Assembly: GCA_029717555.1 (NCBI GenBank)
Contig: JAMDHS010000047.1
Location: 110,347 to 174,346 of the forward strand
DNA length: 64,000 nucleotides
Source: Peribolospora baueri
Lineage: Eukaryota; Basidiomycota; Peribolosporomycetes; Peribolosporales; Peribolosporaceae
Direction: 5' to 3'
Shown here: piece after piece, positions 32,016 to 43,207 of the stretch
Numbering within the stretch: the stretch's first letter is position 1
How the letters are laid out: each line of letters begins with the position of its first letter
Position numbers and translations under genes: made by a program
Notes under the pieces: generated by a model
Database searches by the model: none
What the model saw: only the letters and a program-made list of their open reading frames with translations
Told to the model about the DNA's origin: nothing

Positions 32016-32469
32016 ATGCCGCCTCTCACCCTTTACGGCGTCGTCACCAAGGCGGGAGCCATGGCCAAGACCGTCACCGTGACTGTGGCGCGCAGGGTAG
32101 AGCATCCTCGTGTCGGCAAGGCGAGTCTCTGATCCCCCTTTTTCTTGCGAATGTCAGGATCTGACTTGCGCATTGGGCGGGTGCGGTGCGACTTTTGTTG
32201 CCTTTTGTCCACACTCCATGCTCATACTCGCTTGACTCTCATTTCCCGATTGAATATAGGTCATCACCCGCCACACGAAGTATCTCACCCACGACCCCGA
32301 GAACATGTTGAAAGAGGGCGATCGTGTGCGCATCCGCAACTGTCGGCCACTGTCGGCGAGGAAACGCTTCGAGTTGTACCAGCTCCTGTCCCCTTCTGGA
32401 TCTATAGTGTCCCAACTCGATGGGGTTTCGACGGGCGGATCTGCAGCGGATGACGCTTCTGGGCGATGA
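32016..32469 (+). CDS. MRPS17: Mitochondrial small-subunit ribosomal protein uS17m
   Basis: rRNA-binding protein of the mitochondrial small ribosomal subunit, about 104 residues, from exons 32016-32120 and 32260-32469. The N-terminus reads PLTLYGVVTKAGAMAKTVTVTV, followed by RRVEHPRVGKVITRHTKYLTHDP and GDRVRIRNCRPLSARKRFEL. This is the S17 OB-fold with its usual G-V-V..KTVTV, H.kY..HD and GD.V.I..CRPlS elements. The length suits mitochondrial S17 proteins, and the first residues could act in import. The intron starts with GC (GCGAGT) instead of GT and ends TATAG. No GT donor nearby restores this conserved junction, so a GC-AG intron is the best reading. Confidence 0.9.
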
Positions 32470-34186
32470 CATTAGATTACGCCGCCCGGAAGGGGAAGGT
32501 TACCGAGGTATCTTTAGCCCCTTTTTGTAGCCTGAACAACGCTGATTTCAGTATCCCAATCAGAGGCACACAAGCACATGCAAGGAAAGGGAAAGATAGG
32601 ATAGAGCCGGCGAGGGAAGGCCCACTGCCGAGGAGAAGGAGCATCCGGTTCTTGAACGCCCTCGCGTGGAAGACGCTGTTTGCGACGGTATATGCTTTAA
32701 GCGAGTAGGACAGGGTATGGGTCGCCGGATGGAAGTCCATGTACTTGGCAAAGCGGGCAAGGGGGCAGGCGCCTGGGGCTCAGCAGCAATCGATTCGGAC
32801 AACTTGGCACCACGCATCACGACATTACCGTCCACTTCCCTGCAGAAATTGGCCACATGGTAGATATCATACTGCGTGGCTAGGAAGGAGACCGTCCTTG
32901 CTGTCTCGTGGCCGACGCCACAGTGGAAGTGGCGCTTGTGGGAGAAATAGTGGCGAGTCCGGGATGATTGTCGCCTCGGAATCCTCGTTGGTGTTGGCAC
33001 TTAGGCCGATGGCGCCGTGGTTGCCGTTGAAGATGGACAGAAAGCCACAGTAGTAGCTTATGTCACAGGCAGGATAACTGAAAGAAGATAGGGCGCCAAG
33101 ACCTAGACAAACCATGACCCTTGTCCTCCCTCCCATGGTCCAACTGTTTTTCGGCGCCGACAATGGGCCCCATGACGAGGAACCTGGCGAAAAAAAGCGT
33201 GTCAACATAAGATGACATAGCCAGTGCCTTTAAGGCCAATGTGGAACTAGGAAAGCTGTCATCGCATGCTAATTCAGGACCGAAACCTGTCCTCCAGCAA
33301 TATGATGCCGACGGCGACGTCGCATGTTTGGGTCCTTCGTCGCCATGAACTCAAATGCAAGCTGCCTGCTCATACTAGCCTCCTGCACCGAGGCAGACTC
33401 CCAGGTGCCTTTGCCTACGGAGGACCCGCGGTTGGACGTTCCTGGCTGGAAGAACATTTGGTCACGGCAAACGGTGTGAGTGAGGTGGAGGCCTCGCAGC
33501 GGTCTTTCTCCAGTCGGTCCGTCGCTGGGAGGTTGTGGCAAGTGAATAGCGCAGAGCGCTCGATGGCTTTCCCGTCTTAGTTTCAACTGGCGCTTCATAA
33601 GCCAACGGCGACGAAGGCGAAGAGACAACGAAGGGAAGAGAAAGCCAATTTCCCCACGTCTAGCGTTCAGCTACATAAGAGCGCAAGAAGCATATGCCAT
33701 GTCTGTATTTGGTTACGTTTTGGCACCAATCTTGGTGCATGTTTACCACGGTATGAGGATCTCGCGAAGACGATGGTGAGCTTGTTTGTTGGCATCTAGA
33801 GTCAAGACGTCAGAAGAGAGTGAGGGAACAAGATGCGAAGGAAGCCACAGCCGTTGTGACCTGTTATGCCAGAGCAGCCTCAAAAGCCGGTCACCGCGAA
33901 AGCAGACTGGGCGGACGTCGTTGGCGTTTGTATATCCAACTAAAAGCGTCGTGGTGGAACAGGCGTCGGCCGGAGAGCTCTGCCCTTTCTTCGCATCGAA
34001 GTTTGCGTCTATAGGCGCTCCGTCGCCCTCGGGCTCAGAGCAAACGAGGGACACAAGAAGACGCACTAAACGTACGTGATTCAAGAACTGGGAGTTCGTC
34101 GGTTTGCGGGCTCGCCTGCACAATGGAAATTCGTTGGTCATACTTGCTCTCTTTAAGACGGGTCAACCCCCTTCTCTACAGCCTCC
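32470..34186. other. Region with unassigned open frames
   Basis: No gene is recognised. Several medium minus-strand frames (33628-33269, 33208-32867, 33000-32560) have less biased composition than the intergenic repeats elsewhere, so an unrecognised or decayed minus-strand gene is possible. The 5' exons of the WDR59 gene may also begin near the end of this stretch. Confidence 0.4.
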
Positions 34187-37100
34187 TTGTCGCTCTCCGC
34201 GGGGGTCAACCGTCCTCTCAATTGGAGCGTGAGTGGCGTGGGCATTTCTGGAGGAGGGCGTCATACGGGGCGATCGACGCGTATTATATTATACAACTGC
34301 GGCGGGAATTATCAATCGGGCAATCACTCGACCAACGATCACTCACTTCACTCATCCCCTCCTCCGTTTTCACATATTCCGCCCGTCACGGCTTCTCCAT
34401 TGCCGCCTCTGTCGCCCTCTCGGGGGCGACAGCTCACCCGTGCACCGCCCGTCGTCAATGCAGGCGACTCGGGCTTTAGCGCGACGTTCGCTTTTCGCGG
34501 GCCCAGCTCTTACCAGTCGGCCACGACTGCCACTGGCTCTGGCGGGGGAAGCGGCTTCAGCTCTCAGTATGGGTCACTTGCAACACGCCATCATCCTCGA
34601 ACGTGGTCGGGAATAGCAGCAAGAGCGGGCGCGGAGGCCTTGCTGGGGGGCTCGAGTGGGTGGGCCTCACGATCGGAGGAAGCGTATGGTCACTCCAGCG
34701 ACGCTGATGGCCCCACTTTCGGGCGCCATTGCGAGATTTTCTTGAATGAGCCTGTGGGGAGCATGAGTATTAGCCCTGGTGAGCCGCTGAAGACTTGAAG
34801 CTTACAAGCTAGAGTAGCACGCTTAGACGGAGGCTTCCTGCTCTCCTTTGTTTGTCCAGCCCACCGCGACGTCGTCCTTGCTGCGTGAGACCCAGCGGCA
34901 GCCGCGGCTGGCGCTGTTCATCATCTTCATGCGACTTGACACTCTTGCTGATTATCCCTTGTCCACCCCATTTACCCCTAACAACTAGTCGTAAAGGCCT
35001 TTTCATCATTGACCTGGAAAATCCATACGACACTCCGCGCTTCCTGCCCCACCTCACTACTTGGGAGGTCGCCGATATTCAGTGGAGTCCTCACGCGGCC
35101 AGGAGCAATTTGTTGGTCTCAACTGTGAGTTGTACAACATACTGGACGGCTGAGACATTAGCTGGCTCTGATCGGTATCCTACTTCCTTCACCCAGTCCA
35201 ATCAGAAGCTCCTGGTCTGGAACTTGGAAAAGGCTCATGGTACAGCTGTCGAACGTGTCCTTCACGCTCATACGCGTGCTATTACCGAGTGAGTGATCCG
35301 ATGATGCTTACTGTCGGCGTAATCCAGCCTTGTCCATCTGATGGCTCTTCATTCTGATTCAACAGCATCAATTGGTCTGCTCACTACCCGGACATCGTCG
35401 CCTCGTGCGGGATTGACACGTGGATCTGGACGTGGGATTTGAGGACACCACAAAAGGTCGTGGCCGGATATTGCGCTTGGAATGGTACGTAGCATTGAGG
35501 GGCCTGTCAGACGTGGACATGCCTGAAAGCAATTCTCCTTTGTGGACTCCAGCGGGGGCTACTCAGGTCAAATACAACCGTCAGGACCCGCATTTACTGG
35601 CCTCTTCTCACGACAACAAAGTCCTCATTTGGGATGATCGAGTCAGTATGCACTCCCCTTTAGACGTCTCAGCATTTGTCTGACTATATTTTCTTTTCAT
35701 CGAGCAGAAAGGCTCTGTCCCAGTAACGACGATCGAGGCACACAAGGCAAAGATCTACGGCATCGATTGGAGTCGTATAGAGACCGGCAAGATTGTCACT
35801 TGCTCTCTTGATAAAACTGTCAAGGTGCGTCTCTTCCTTCCAGTGACGCGATAACACACTCGCGGGGCTGAACTCGTTTTTTTTAACGTCTGACAGCTCT
35901 GGGACACTGCCAACCCGACAACGCCTTCAATCGAAATGACAACGCCGACTCCGATCTGGAGAGCTCGAAACCTTCCATTTGGTCGCGGTGTCATGACCCT
36001 ACCGCAGCGCGGGGATGCCACGCTGTCCATGTGGGCATTTGATAAGATCCATAGTCCAATCATGCGCTTTGAGGGTCATCAGGACGTAGTCAAAGAGTAT
36101 CTGTGGAGAATGCGCGGTGGAGCTGATCCGTCATGCGGTGAGCTTGTAGACTGGTGAAGGGTACTGTGGTCGATGGACGCTCACACAGAGGCATTTACTT
36201 CGGCATAGATGACCGAACGTTCCAACTCATCACATGGTCAAAGGACCAGACGCTCCGCCTTTGGCCGATATCCGAGGAGACAATGAAGGTGGGTGTTGAG
36301 ACTTACAACCTCGTGTGTATACAGGTCCGTGGGCAGTATTTTGATTCATCTTCCCTCCTTACAGGAAGCCGGACACGTACCGGGATCCCCGATTCGCGTT
36401 CGTCTGACGAGATCAGGCGCCGAAAACATCACTTACCGAGTTCCTCGCTCTCAGCCGCAGCAAACGGATAGTAGCATCCAGCCTCCCTCGTCCGCTCTGC
36501 GTGCTCTCGTGGGAGGGCGGTCGAGCTTGCGCAGTCATCGCCTTTCCACGCCGTTTGCCAGTCCACCGGCCGGTTTGATGTCTACCTCTGCACCTGGCGA
36601 AGACAATGGGAGCTTGTACGGAAGCTCCGCCAGCGCCGCCGGAGGCAACCAAGGGAAGCGGAGCTTCGATCATGTCCGCTCTCATGACGAAAGGCCGAGC
36701 GTGTTTCACCGGCCAGGAGGGCATAGTACGGCCCCACACAGTTCTCGGTTTACGCGCGCTGCCATGTCCGCCTTCCTTCCTCGGCCTGCTGGTCCACCGA
36801 AGGGGTTCATGACTCGCGGAGCATTAGGGGGCGCTAAAGGAATGGGTTTCGATGCAGTGGGATGGATGCAAGGAGTCAAGCTCCATGCGGAGAAGCCCAT
36901 CGAGCAGGCGGTCGAAACCGAGGTCAAAGAGGACCTGCCTCAGCTTCTGGAAGGCTCAGGGAGGACTGGAAACGGCTCAAGGTCACGACCGAGCTCGGCG
37001 GAACGGCCGAGCACAAGATCGGTTTCGAAGATTAGGGCGGCACCTGATTCGACGGCTTATGATAGTGGGGGCCCCGTCAGGTACCAGAACTTGGGAGAGG

Positions 37101-39931
37101 AATTCGCTGCCGTGAGCAAGAAGTTTCCGGCCATTCAGTTTGAACAGGTGAGCCGCGTGTTCGCGTGGACACCCTCTCTGCAGGACTTGCTTGACCATTA
37201 TATTCCTCTTCGACGCAGGTCGAAGTCCAGAAGCGCACGTGTACCATAAGTCTGCACGGTCCGTGGGCTGAGGACGGTCATGGGCACTCGTTCCTGCGAA
37301 TCACCTTCCGCTTTCCGAACTCATACCCACCCAAGGCGTCCGGCTCGACCGCCTTGCCTCAATTCAATCTCGAAAAGAGCGGTGCGGTGTCGTTCAAGTC
37401 GCGGACGTACATGCTGCGAAAGCTGGACCAGATCTTGAGGAACAACACTGCGGCGGGAAACAGTTGTCTAGAAGATTGCATAAAATTCTTGCTTGGAGAA
37501 GAGCGGTTAGAGGACGGCTTTCTCCGCTCTGACGAGGACGATGCGGAAGCGAGTTCCGAGAGCGATGTTGAAACCGGCGTCGTCAAGCGAAGGGACTTCC
37601 TCCACGAAAACAACCAGAACGTGCCGATTCCGAGACGCTGTGGCGCGTCTTGGGGCCCGAACGGTAAGCTTTTCGTATTGGAACCTTTCTCTTTGTTCAC
37701 CCGGCTCAAAAACGCTGTTTTTTGTCTTTCTTTAGGCGAGCTCGTCGTATTTTTCCGCTCGACATCTGATGCAATGCCTCGCAGACGACGGTCTGAGGCG
37801 AGCCCGGCGCCGCCTCGTAGGCTGCAAGGCAAGGCCGATGCTCTTTTCGACTCGTACAATACCCTCTCCAACGCCATGGACAAGCTCAGGCGGATTGGCC
37901 GCAGCATAAGCGGTCCAGAATGGGATTTCGAGGATGAGTTCAACCTGGAGGCAATGGAGACCGGTCATCTGCTGAGTTCGGATTTCATCGAGCGTCGAGT
38001 AAGTAGATACCGTCTTCCGAAGGCGAGAGTCTCAGCTCACGTCGCCTCTTCTGCACAGTTACGATCACGTACGCGTGATTCGCGTCCAAGCGACCTTTCG
38101 GAACGAGGCTGGTCGCTCCAAAGGCCAGCCATCAGCATATCCTCGAAGGTTCAGGTCAGGAACTTTTCCCACTTAATGCCTGCGTCTCGCGAGCTCGCCT
38201 TGGCCTATTGTCTTCCTGGACCCGGTCGATCACCGGTAGAAGCGTGTATGCGCAACGCGAGAGTGGCGCGTAAAACGGGGCGCAAGAGCCTTGCTCGCCT
38301 TTGGAAGGTCATGGGTTCAATTCTCGCAGAAAGCGTCCCAATCTACCGTGCCACGTGGGAGAGGAGACGACCATCGGCCCTCTTGGACAACGACGGGGTT
38401 ATGTCCTTTTCAACCAAGGTGGCCTGGGGATGTAGCGCTCATGGACAGCGATGGATCACCGAAGTGTGAGTGGCCTGCATCCACAGGTGACGGTGAAGCC
38501 TTGTGCTCAATTCTTTCATTTTTTTCATCGCACCAGCCTGCATCATCTCGTTCATTTTGGAGACGTGCAGACGCTCGGCCTGTTGTCTTGTGTTCTTCTG
38601 CAGTTCCGTTCTTTTCCTACTCAGCCGATGGGCGGAGGCGCCATTGGCTACTTTCCGGGGCCCGAAGACATGCAGGGCTCCTTCCCTTCGAGAGGTTCTT
38701 GGTACCCCGGCTCGCCCGTCGCCTCTTTCTGCGGTCCTTCGCTCCCTCCGGGCACCTCCCATTCTCGACTCGCACAAGGTCGAGCGGTGCCTTCTTCCTC
38801 CGCTTCCCGTTCCAATACCGGCCTTGCAAGCCAATCTCAACGTCCCCAGCCACGGAGAAGCTTGACCAGTTCGCTGCAGAATCAGTCTGGTGCAGAGTCA
38901 CCCACGCTCGCCACGAAGGTTGGTCGCGGCGGAGTACCAAAGAAGGGTAGCCCATCTTCGTCCTACGGGTCCAGCTTGCCAGGGCCGCTCGCAAGAACCG
39001 TAAATGCTGCCCACACGTTCTTCGGGCCTGCACTTTCGTCTAGTCACAGCAGTGGCGGTGGGGACCTGCGTGCCAGTCCGAGCGATCTCTCTCATCAGCC
39101 TTCGTCTGCTCGCAACGGCCCTGAGGAGACGAGCACGTCGACGCCTGCGAAGCACCTCCGTCTCATTCCGGCTGGACTGACCGATGAGGAAGAGAAAGGG
39201 TGGGTGTTTTGAGTTTGATGTCGAAGCGATCTATCGAGTCTGATGCTCCATCCCATTTCTCTTCTTGAAGGCCCCTCTCGCAGCCGATCTACGTACCTCT
39301 CCTGGACGCAGCGTTGGCGGGGAGGTTTGAATGCCAACGATTGGCGTATGCCGAACAGCTTTATCGGTGGGGCTTTTTCGAGCAGCGCACCGAGCTCCTC
39401 TGTCTCTCCTTCAGAGGATTTGTTGATCGACAGCGGGCTAAGGCCGTGCTGAACGCTGCTGGACGTGGGGATTTCCAGACGGAGGCATTGAGTGAGTGCT
39501 CAGCAGTTATTGGTCTTCGGCCTTGTGGAAGTTACTGAACGCCATCGGACGACCGTCTCCCGCTTCCTGTCTAAAGACATCAGCTGGCTCTGCTCGAATT
39601 GCGGTTCCCACGACTCAATGGATGATGTGAGCGGGCGTCTATTTTGCTCGGATTGTGACCGCAGGCAAGCGGGATCAGTTTGCTCTATATGTCACGGACC
39701 CATCACGGGTGAGTTCCCTTTCTCTCTCCTTCTGAGCATGGTTTGTATGTCAAACAGCGGGTTAACTAGTCCTGTCTTCTCACTTGACTCTCACCAGGCT
39801 CGTCCCGGTCTTGTCTGTCATGTCTGCATGAGACGCATGCGACCTGCGCGGCTTGGTACTTCAAGGATCAAGATGAGTGTCCGGCGGGATGCGGATGCTC
39901 GTGCGAAGGCGGATCGTCGGCCGTAACCTGA
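34187..39931 (+). CDS. MTC5: SEA/GATOR2 complex subunit WDR59/Mtc5 (Sea3), 5' end unresolved
   Basis: Vacuole-associated regulator of TORC1 in amino-acid signalling. Exons: about 34187-34778, 34860-34884, 34989-35124, 35197-35288, 35366-35484, 35553-35641, 35708-35824, 35897-36137, 36209-36288, 36365-37147, 37219-37663, 37736-37998, 38059-38465, 38537-39199, 39271-39491, 39577-39708 and 39798-39931. After a disordered N-terminus come WD40 blades: RDVVLAARKGLFIIDLENP, WEVADIQWSP, SNQKLLVWNL, IDTWIWTWDLRTP, DNKVLIWDDR, SLDKTVKLWD and WSKDQTLRLWPI. An RWD domain follows (TCTISLHGPW, FRFPNSYPP), then the conserved LMPASRELALAY block, a helical block with YAEQLYRWGFFEQRTELL, and a C-terminal Cys/His zinc domain (CSNCGSHD, CSDCDRR, CSICHGPI, CLSCLHETHATC, CGCSC). 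The frame at the first exon has no ATG, so the start lies upstream in an exon I could not fix. Confidence 0.9.
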
Positions 39932-40678
39932 CGGGGGTCGCTTGACGGCAAGGCCACCAGCCGCACATGGTTCTTTTGTTTTTCCACTGAGATTTTGAGA
40001 CTTGGAGGATAGGTGGACCCGGGAATGCGACATTTGCAACCAATCTGAGCCAAACAAGTGCAGGTTTGCCGCCGCGCGAAGTATAGGCAGAGCAAGAAAA
40101 AAAATACACCAATGAGAATACTGCCGGTCTTTAAGCACATGCTCCAGATGAGCTCCCCTCATCACATCAAGTCAACCTGTTGTGATCTAGGAACAGTGCA
40201 GGTGGCCGTTGCACAGGATCGATGCTGTGTTTGGGAGGAGTCAAGGACGGTGACGACGTTTGACAAGCCATGGCCATGCCAAACACGCCTTGGAACGCCT
40301 CCTTTCTGATGAAGAGTCTCAGGTGCACACCATTTACGACCAAGGGAGGCGGGGAGGTTTCTCCAGCATGGCAATTGACCGTCAACAGCTCATGGCCAAT
40401 ATGTTCGTTTCGGCAACCCGGTCTCAAGATGATGACGATGCATGTGTAATTATTGTCTGGTTAAAGAAGTATGCGCTTTCCTTCCTCCCTTCCTGCGCAC
40501 ATGGCCGTACCTTCTACAACTACTCAAACAATCTTTACGTGGACGCTGGGCGATCCGAAGAAAAGGGTAGCAAGATGATGGATGAGAGCAACCGAGATGC
40601 GTCAGAAGCTCGTTGTATGTAGCGCAAGTTCTCACGCCTCAAGAAGGAGCAAGATGAGCAGCTAATGGGATCTCGCAC
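39932..40678. other. Intergenic region between convergent genes
   Basis: 3' flanks of WDR59 (+) and the aldehyde dehydrogenase (-). Plus-strand frames here have no ATG start or family match, so none is called. Confidence 0.5.
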
Positions 40679-42820
40679 TCACCCCTTGGTTCTCATGAAC
40701 TGATCGAAGCCGAGCTTGCTGAGTGTCAAGCCCCTCCCGGAGTCCTTTACGCCCGCCCAAGGCAACTCGGGATCAAGATAGTCGCACCGGTTGAAGAATA
40801 CGGTGCCAGCCTCGAGCTGGGCAGCAAATACATTCATCTCATCGTCGCTCGACGAGGGGATCGACTTTGTCCACACGCTCGCCGTAAGACCGTAGGGCGA
40901 GTCGTTCATCTTCTCAAGCGCTTCGGCGTCCGAGGATACCTTCATGATGGGCAAAACAGGGCCAAAGGTCTCGTCCATCATGACCGACATTGTGTGGTTC
41001 ACGTCAGTGAGGACGGTAGGAGCCACGAAGGCTTTGCTTAGTGTGGGCAGGTTGGGGAAATGAGACGTAGGGACGAGGGACTTGGCTCCCGCGGCAACTG
41101 GAGAGAAACACGGAGGAGTTAAAGGGTGAGCATCGAGGACAAAAGGCGTATAGCAGGCAAACGGAGGGGAAAGGGAAAGGGAAAGGGAAAGGGAAAGGAG
41201 GTAACGCACTAGCATCGTCGATCTGCTTCCTGATCCTCTCGGCGGCTTGAACGGAGACTACAGGTCCCATGGTCGTTTCCGGGTCTTGAGGGTCACCAAG
41301 CTTGTACCCCTGCGAAGCACGGGTAGAGTTCAGCAACATTGGGACAAAAAATGCAAGTAAGGGCACAATGGGGGAATCAGCGCCGAGGAAGACGGGATAC
41401 ATCCTGGTCATGTCTGGAAACCTAAGAAAACACATTCTTATGATCCAGCACGTACCTTGACGACCTCGACAACCTTGCGAACAAACTCATCATACACTTT
41501 CTCATGCACATACACTCTCTCGATAGCGCAGCAGCTTTGTCCTGCGTTGAACATGGCGCCATCGACGAGCTCTCCGGCAGTGTAGGCCAGGTCTGCGCCG
41601 AGGCGGACATAAGCCGGGTCCTTACCGCCGAGCTGTGTCGACCAAAGGGTAAGAAGTCAAAATTGGGCATAGACGAGACGGGTAAAACGAGTGTTCTTGC
41701 ACCTAGGGGCGCACTCACCTCAAGCCCAACGCCCTTGAACCCTTCCCCATTAGCGGCCGCCTTGCCAACACGCTTCCCGTTCTCAACAGAGCCGGTGAAA
41801 GCGACAAACTGGATCCTCGGATCCGCCACGAGCTTCTCAAGCTGGGGAACCGTAGTATGGGCGATTTGGATCACATCCGCGGGAAGGCCTGCCTGTTCGA
41901 AAGCCAGCTTAAAGCGCTCGCCTGAGAGGGGGGTTTGCGGCGCCGGCTTGAGGATAACGGAGTTGCCTGGAGATCAAGAAAAGGTCAAAGCAGAATTTGC
42001 AGCGCAACAGGAGGGTAAGCATGCGCTCCTCCGCCTGCATAAATCGGAGCAACTCGGTCTACGGCCTGGCGGACAACGCAATGAAAAATCTACGCGAGAA
42101 GTCATGGCAGCCACCTACCGGCGAGAATTGCAGGCAACACGGCATTGATCTGGACAAGATTAGGGAAATTCCAAGGGGAGATGACGAGCACAGGACCGAC
42201 GGGCTCCTTCCTAATGTATCTCGTAAATCCGGGCTTGCCGGAACAAGGAATGTCGGCGAGGGCCTCCTTGGCGGCCGAGATCATGTAGCGGGAGCGCTCC
42301 TCCGTGCCGCGCACTTCTCCTGCGCCATAGCGGATGGGCCTGAGAAGAGAAAGAAGTGTGGGTTGGATGGATCGCCACCGCGCGAACAAGGAGGTATCAC
42401 TCTCTCACCTTCCGATCTGAAGAGTAATCTCCTTTCCCACTTCATCGCACATCCCGACGAACGCCTGAACGAACTTCTCGGCGATGGCGATGCGCTCGTC
42501 AATGGAAGTGAGTCTCCACTTCCTGAAGGCTACGTACGCCAAAGAGGAAGGGATATATCACGGTGAGCACAACCATATGTTTGCAGACGCAACGTGATGA
42601 GTTGGTCGAAGAAGGCCGCTCTTCGCTCACCTTCCACAGACCTCCGCACGACCTCATCGAGCTCGTCATCCGAAGGCAGCTGCCGGACGACGACCGGCTT
42701 GCCGTCCACAGGGCTATGAGGCCGTATCGAAAAAGTTTCAGTGAGAAAAGTGCGCTTTGTGTGTGGGCTCACAGCGCAGCAGTCACAGACACACCTGATC
42801 GTCGTCTGAACGTTCGCCAT
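40679..42820 (-). CDS. NAD(P)-dependent aldehyde dehydrogenase
   Basis: Oxidises an aldehyde to the acid with NAD(P); the substrate is unknown. About 464 residues from exons 42795-42820, 42631-42713, 42409-42529, 42119-42339, 41719-41966, 41456-41632, 41210-41309 and 40679-41097. Landmarks are SPWNFP (cofactor site), NSVILKPAPQTPLSG, VAFTGSVENGKRV, GLELGGKDP with the general-base Glu near 233, FNAGQSCCAIERV with the catalytic Cys near 267, DETFGPVLPIMK, and ELPWAGVKDSGRGLTLSKLGFDQF near the end. The motif set is closest to the succinate-semialdehyde-type ALDH branch. No targeting sequence is obvious, so it is probably cytosolic. The stop at 40679 directly follows MRTKG. A GTGAGT overlaps this stop, so a short further exon is possible. 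One intron carries a GGGAAA array. Confidence 0.92.
41167..41198 (-). repeat. (GGGAAA)n in an aldehyde dehydrogenase intron
   Basis: About five GGGAAA units on the plus strand form a TTTCCC pyrimidine tract in the intron between exons 41210-41309 and 40679-41097. Confidence 0.9.
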
Positions 42821-43207
42821 TGCTCGTGGTAGATGGTGGTGAGGAAGAAGTGAATGTCTGATCGCGGCTTCAACCTGCCGACCACGTGCAGTGCCGCGGA
42901 AGATAAGGCCATTGTCGCCGAGACTCAAGACGTCGAATCGAATCGACGGCATTGGGACAGCACGCATGCAGTGTTCAATGTTAATCCCCTGCCAAGCGGC
43001 CGCTGTAGCATACATGGACATGGCGGAATGTGATCTTTACTATCCGAGCACGAACCTCAACCGGTGAAACGCCCTCGCCCCCCCGCGGCCACCACGTAGT
43101 GCGCGCATCAAGCGGTCTCTAACGCACGCCAGTTGCAATTCCGTTGCGAAAGGTATCTAGCACAGAAACCAGAAAAAGAAAGAAAAAAGGACTTGACGTC
43201 GTCATCC
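42821..43207 (-). promoter_or_regulatory. Promoter region of the aldehyde dehydrogenase gene
   Basis: 387 bases between the phosphatase stop (43208) and the dehydrogenase start (42820), both on the minus strand. It must contain the 3' end of one gene and the promoter of the other. No specific element is recognised. Confidence 0.4.

Noticed and set aside
38313-38327. GGGTTCAATTCTCGC, resembling a tRNA B box
   Set aside because: It lies inside a conserved coding exon of WDR59 and no A box or cloverleaf can be drawn around it.
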